This document shows, one piece after another, positions 10,046 to 11,674 of a DNA stretch of 11,674 nt. The stretch comes from Bacillota bacterium (GTDB taxonomy: Bacteria; Bacillota; Clostridia; Oscillospirales; Acutalibacteraceae): positions 1 to 11,674 of the forward strand of contig JAEZWL010000186.1 in NCBI GenBank assembly GCA_023420245.1, read 5' to 3'. The notes below the pieces were generated by a model. It made no database searches. It was not told the DNA's origin and saw nothing but the letters and a program-made list of their open reading frames with translations. Every line of letters starts with the position of its first letter. The stretch's first letter is position 1. The translations under genes and the position numbers were made by a program.

Positions 10046-11674
10046 CAATTTTGAGTCGCAGCGTATTAATAGCTTGATAGCGGTTTTGTGCCTGAACTTC
10101 ACTATATACATCCAAAGTCTCACTGACATCTTCTATAGTAACCACCAAAGCATAGGGGATATCAATGTGATCTTCGTCCCAGCGAGAAAATAATTCCAAC
10201 CATATTTGCCAATCACCCGCATTAAAATCCGAAAATACTTTGCTGAACTGATGACAAACATCCCATTTTTTTCGACCTTCAGTAAAATCTTGCGAAACAG
10301 GGATCAGGTGTCCGTCTGGATGAGATTTTTTTAATGAAGCCCTGACATATGCCCCCAAATACTCACTGCCTTTTGTTCTATCAACAGGTGGCTGTGATAG
10401 GCATGTCACTGTGACTTTTGCTACATTTCGACCCGGTTGTGCGGCGAGGATTTCGGGCATGTAAATTTTTACCCGTTCTTTTGTGGTTTTATTTAGCGTA
10501 CCGGTCCTGAGAAATGTAACACGAGATGGCGACGAAAATTTACTGTCCGAAACTGCGGAAATTCCCCGCCCATATAAATTATGTGCAAATGATAACTCAT
10601 CATTGTCCATATCGTCTGTTTCCCACAATGGTTTTGCATTGTGATAAAGTAGTGCTTTCGCGAGCAATACATCAAACCCAATAGTAGTTGCCGCTATTTC
10701 TGCTAAATCACCAGCTACAGCCGGCGCCGTAAAACTTGTTCCAGCGTCTGGCTCAATTGTTCCCGCTTTAGTCATGACTAAAGCTCCAGAATCGCATGGC
10801 ACATGGGCACCATCATCATCCAAAACTATAGTTCCTCCATAGGCGCACATGTCGGGCTTTGAAAATCCGGCAAATCCTGGGCCGCATCTACTATAGGGCG
10901 CAATAATGTTTTTGCCCGACAAGCTTCCGACATGATCCATACAGGCAACAGCGCCAACCACAACGCTCAACATAGAATCTGCTGGTGGAGCAATTTTTGA
11001 GTCATCGTCATCCAAAATATCATCAATAGAACTTTCTGTTCTCCAGAGCCCATGATTCCCTGCTGAAACTACAAATTGAACGCCGTGTTTCAATTGAAGA
11101 GCATCTAACTCAAATCCGATAATACTCATCTCATCGCCCTCTATAGGACTGGATGCATTAGCTGAAAGATTATAAATTTTAGCAAGCTCTGAATAAACCG
11201 ACACAGCCGCTTGAATCCGCTGGATCATAATGTTCTCAGGAACAGAGCCATCAAGGATATTGCAGTCAATAATCCTTGCCCTTGGTGTAACAACAGGTGA
11301 TGCCGACAGTTGCGCCCCAAGATCAAAGAAAGCTGCTTTGCTTGCTACACGAGTACCATGCTCACAATCTCCACCAACAGAATTGGGAGCTTTCCAATGA
11401 TCCACAAGCAATTGATCAAAGGGAGAAACAAAATTAACTCCAGCATCTAATATTGCAACAATTGGTAACCCATTTACATCAATTGCCTCATTAATCTGTG
11501 CTGAAGCAGGGATGGCTCCTAAATAGTTGTCAACCCCAGCGCTAAAAAAACGAGTTTCCTCTATTCTGTAAATTGCGGAGTCGTTTTCATATCTACTCAA
11601 AGTATCTGACGGAATAATAACACGAATAACGGGCGTGTTATCCGATAGATAATAAGGCTCTTGCTGAATGACTC
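10038..11674 (-). CDS. Subtilase (S8 family serine protease), N-terminus beyond the window
   Basis: A serine endopeptidase of the subtilisin fold. The frame is open from the right edge (the first codons read VIQQEPYYLSDNTPVIR), so the start lies outside; a TTG at 11600 has nothing to recommend it. The triad is complete: Asp in VAILDAGV (codon 11447-11445), His in CEHGTRVAS (11360-11358) and Ser in AGTSFTAPAVAG (10736-10734), with the oxyanion Asn in SAGNHG (11057-11055). After the protease domain, about 210 residues form a beta-rich C-terminal region ending LRLKIDV. No signal peptide can be judged. The layout (N-terminal extension, S8 domain, C-terminal beta domain) resembles cytosolic S8 proteases that pair with AAA+ ATPases, such as IetS of the ietAS system. 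The partner would be upstream, outside the window, so this remains inference. Confidence 0.92.
   Translation of the reverse strand, partial: VIQQEPYYLSDNTPVIRVIIPSDTLSRYENDSAIYRIEETRFFSAGVDNYLGAIPASAQINEAIDVNGLPIVAILDAGVNFVSPFDQLLVDHWKAPNSVGGDCEHGTRVASKAAFFDLGAQLSASPVVTPRARIIDCNILDGSVPENIMIQRIQAAVSVYSELAKIYNLSANASSPIEGDEMSIIGFELDALQLKHGVQFVVSAGNHGLWRTESSIDDILDDDDSKIAPPADSMLSVVVGAVACMDHVGSLSGKNIIAPYSRCGPGFAGFSKPDMCAYGGTIVLDDDGAHVPCDSGALVMTKAGTIEPDAGTSFTAPAVAGDLAEIAATTIGFDVLLAKALLYHNAKPLWETDDMDNDELSFAHNLYGRGISAVSDSKFSSPSRVTFLRTGTLNKTTKERVKIYMPEILAAQPGRNVAKVTVTCLSQPPVDRTKGSEYLGAYVRASLKKSHPDGHLIPVSQDFTEGRKKWDVCHQFSKVFSDFNAGDWQIWLELFSRWDEDHIDIPYALVVTIEDVSETLDVYSEVQAQNRYQAINTLRLKIDV

Noticed and set aside
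1..11674. CRISPR array, rRNA, complete tRNA, insertion sequence or transposase
   Set aside because: No regularly spaced repeats, no complete cloverleaf, no transposase motif and no IS-type terminal repeats with a target duplication were found.

Overview
The window looks like a chromosomal segment of a low-to-mid GC Clostridia member, most likely of the Oscillospiraceae/Ruminococcaceae type. The basis is the Firmicutes-style Shine-Dalgarno sites (AAGGAGG, GGAGG), a DUF4358-type membrane protein, an XpaC/TelA pair, a short clostridial Cu/Zn superoxide dismutase and several factor-independent terminators. The lineage is an inference; there is no rRNA or other marker to settle it.

Layout. (1) 1-1386: the 3' part of a threonyl-tRNA synthetase gene and its terminator. 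(2) 1387-2536: a non-coding, AT-rich stretch with repeats and hairpins, then a DUF4358-type membrane-anchored protein, closed by a terminator shared with the convergent next gene. (3) 2554-5049, all on the minus strand: an FMN-dependent azoreductase/quinone reductase, an unrecognised 95-residue protein with its own strong promoter, a cytosolic-type Cu/Zn superoxide dismutase, and a class 3 lipase. The lipase start codon lies in one arm of a perfect 17-bp inverted repeat whose loop carries the ribosome binding site. (4) 5079-6460: an AT-rich island holding a two-helix membrane protein of unknown function. It is bracketed by two identical 35-nt hairpins. Between that gene and the lipase lies a promoter, an operator-like palindrome and an 11-codon ORF with an excellent ribosome binding site. 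(5) 6495-8990: an xpaC-telA operon with a near-consensus promoter. (6) 9052-9291: a complete small transcription unit (promoter, ribosome binding site, 43-codon ORF, terminator) encoding a Cys/Gly/Arg-rich microprotein with 13 cysteines in CxC and CC motifs. (7) 9463-9800: a small coiled-coil protein on the plus strand and its terminator. (8) 9809-11674: a tRNA-like 3' fragment, a possible 40-residue ORF, and a subtilase (S8) gene that runs off the right edge.

How the genes may work together. Azoreductase, superoxide dismutase and perhaps the lipase could form a loose oxidative or membrane-stress cluster, but promoters and terminators show mostly independent transcripts. XpaC and TelA are a known co-occurring pair. 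The right end (tRNA-like fragment plus subtilase) looks like the edge of an accessory region. S8 proteases of this kind are sometimes paired with an AAA+ ATPase, as in ietAS, but any such partner would lie outside the window. The most novel-looking items are the 43-residue Cys-rich microprotein, the start-codon-sequestering hairpin on the lipase gene, and the leader-like region between the membrane protein and the lipase.
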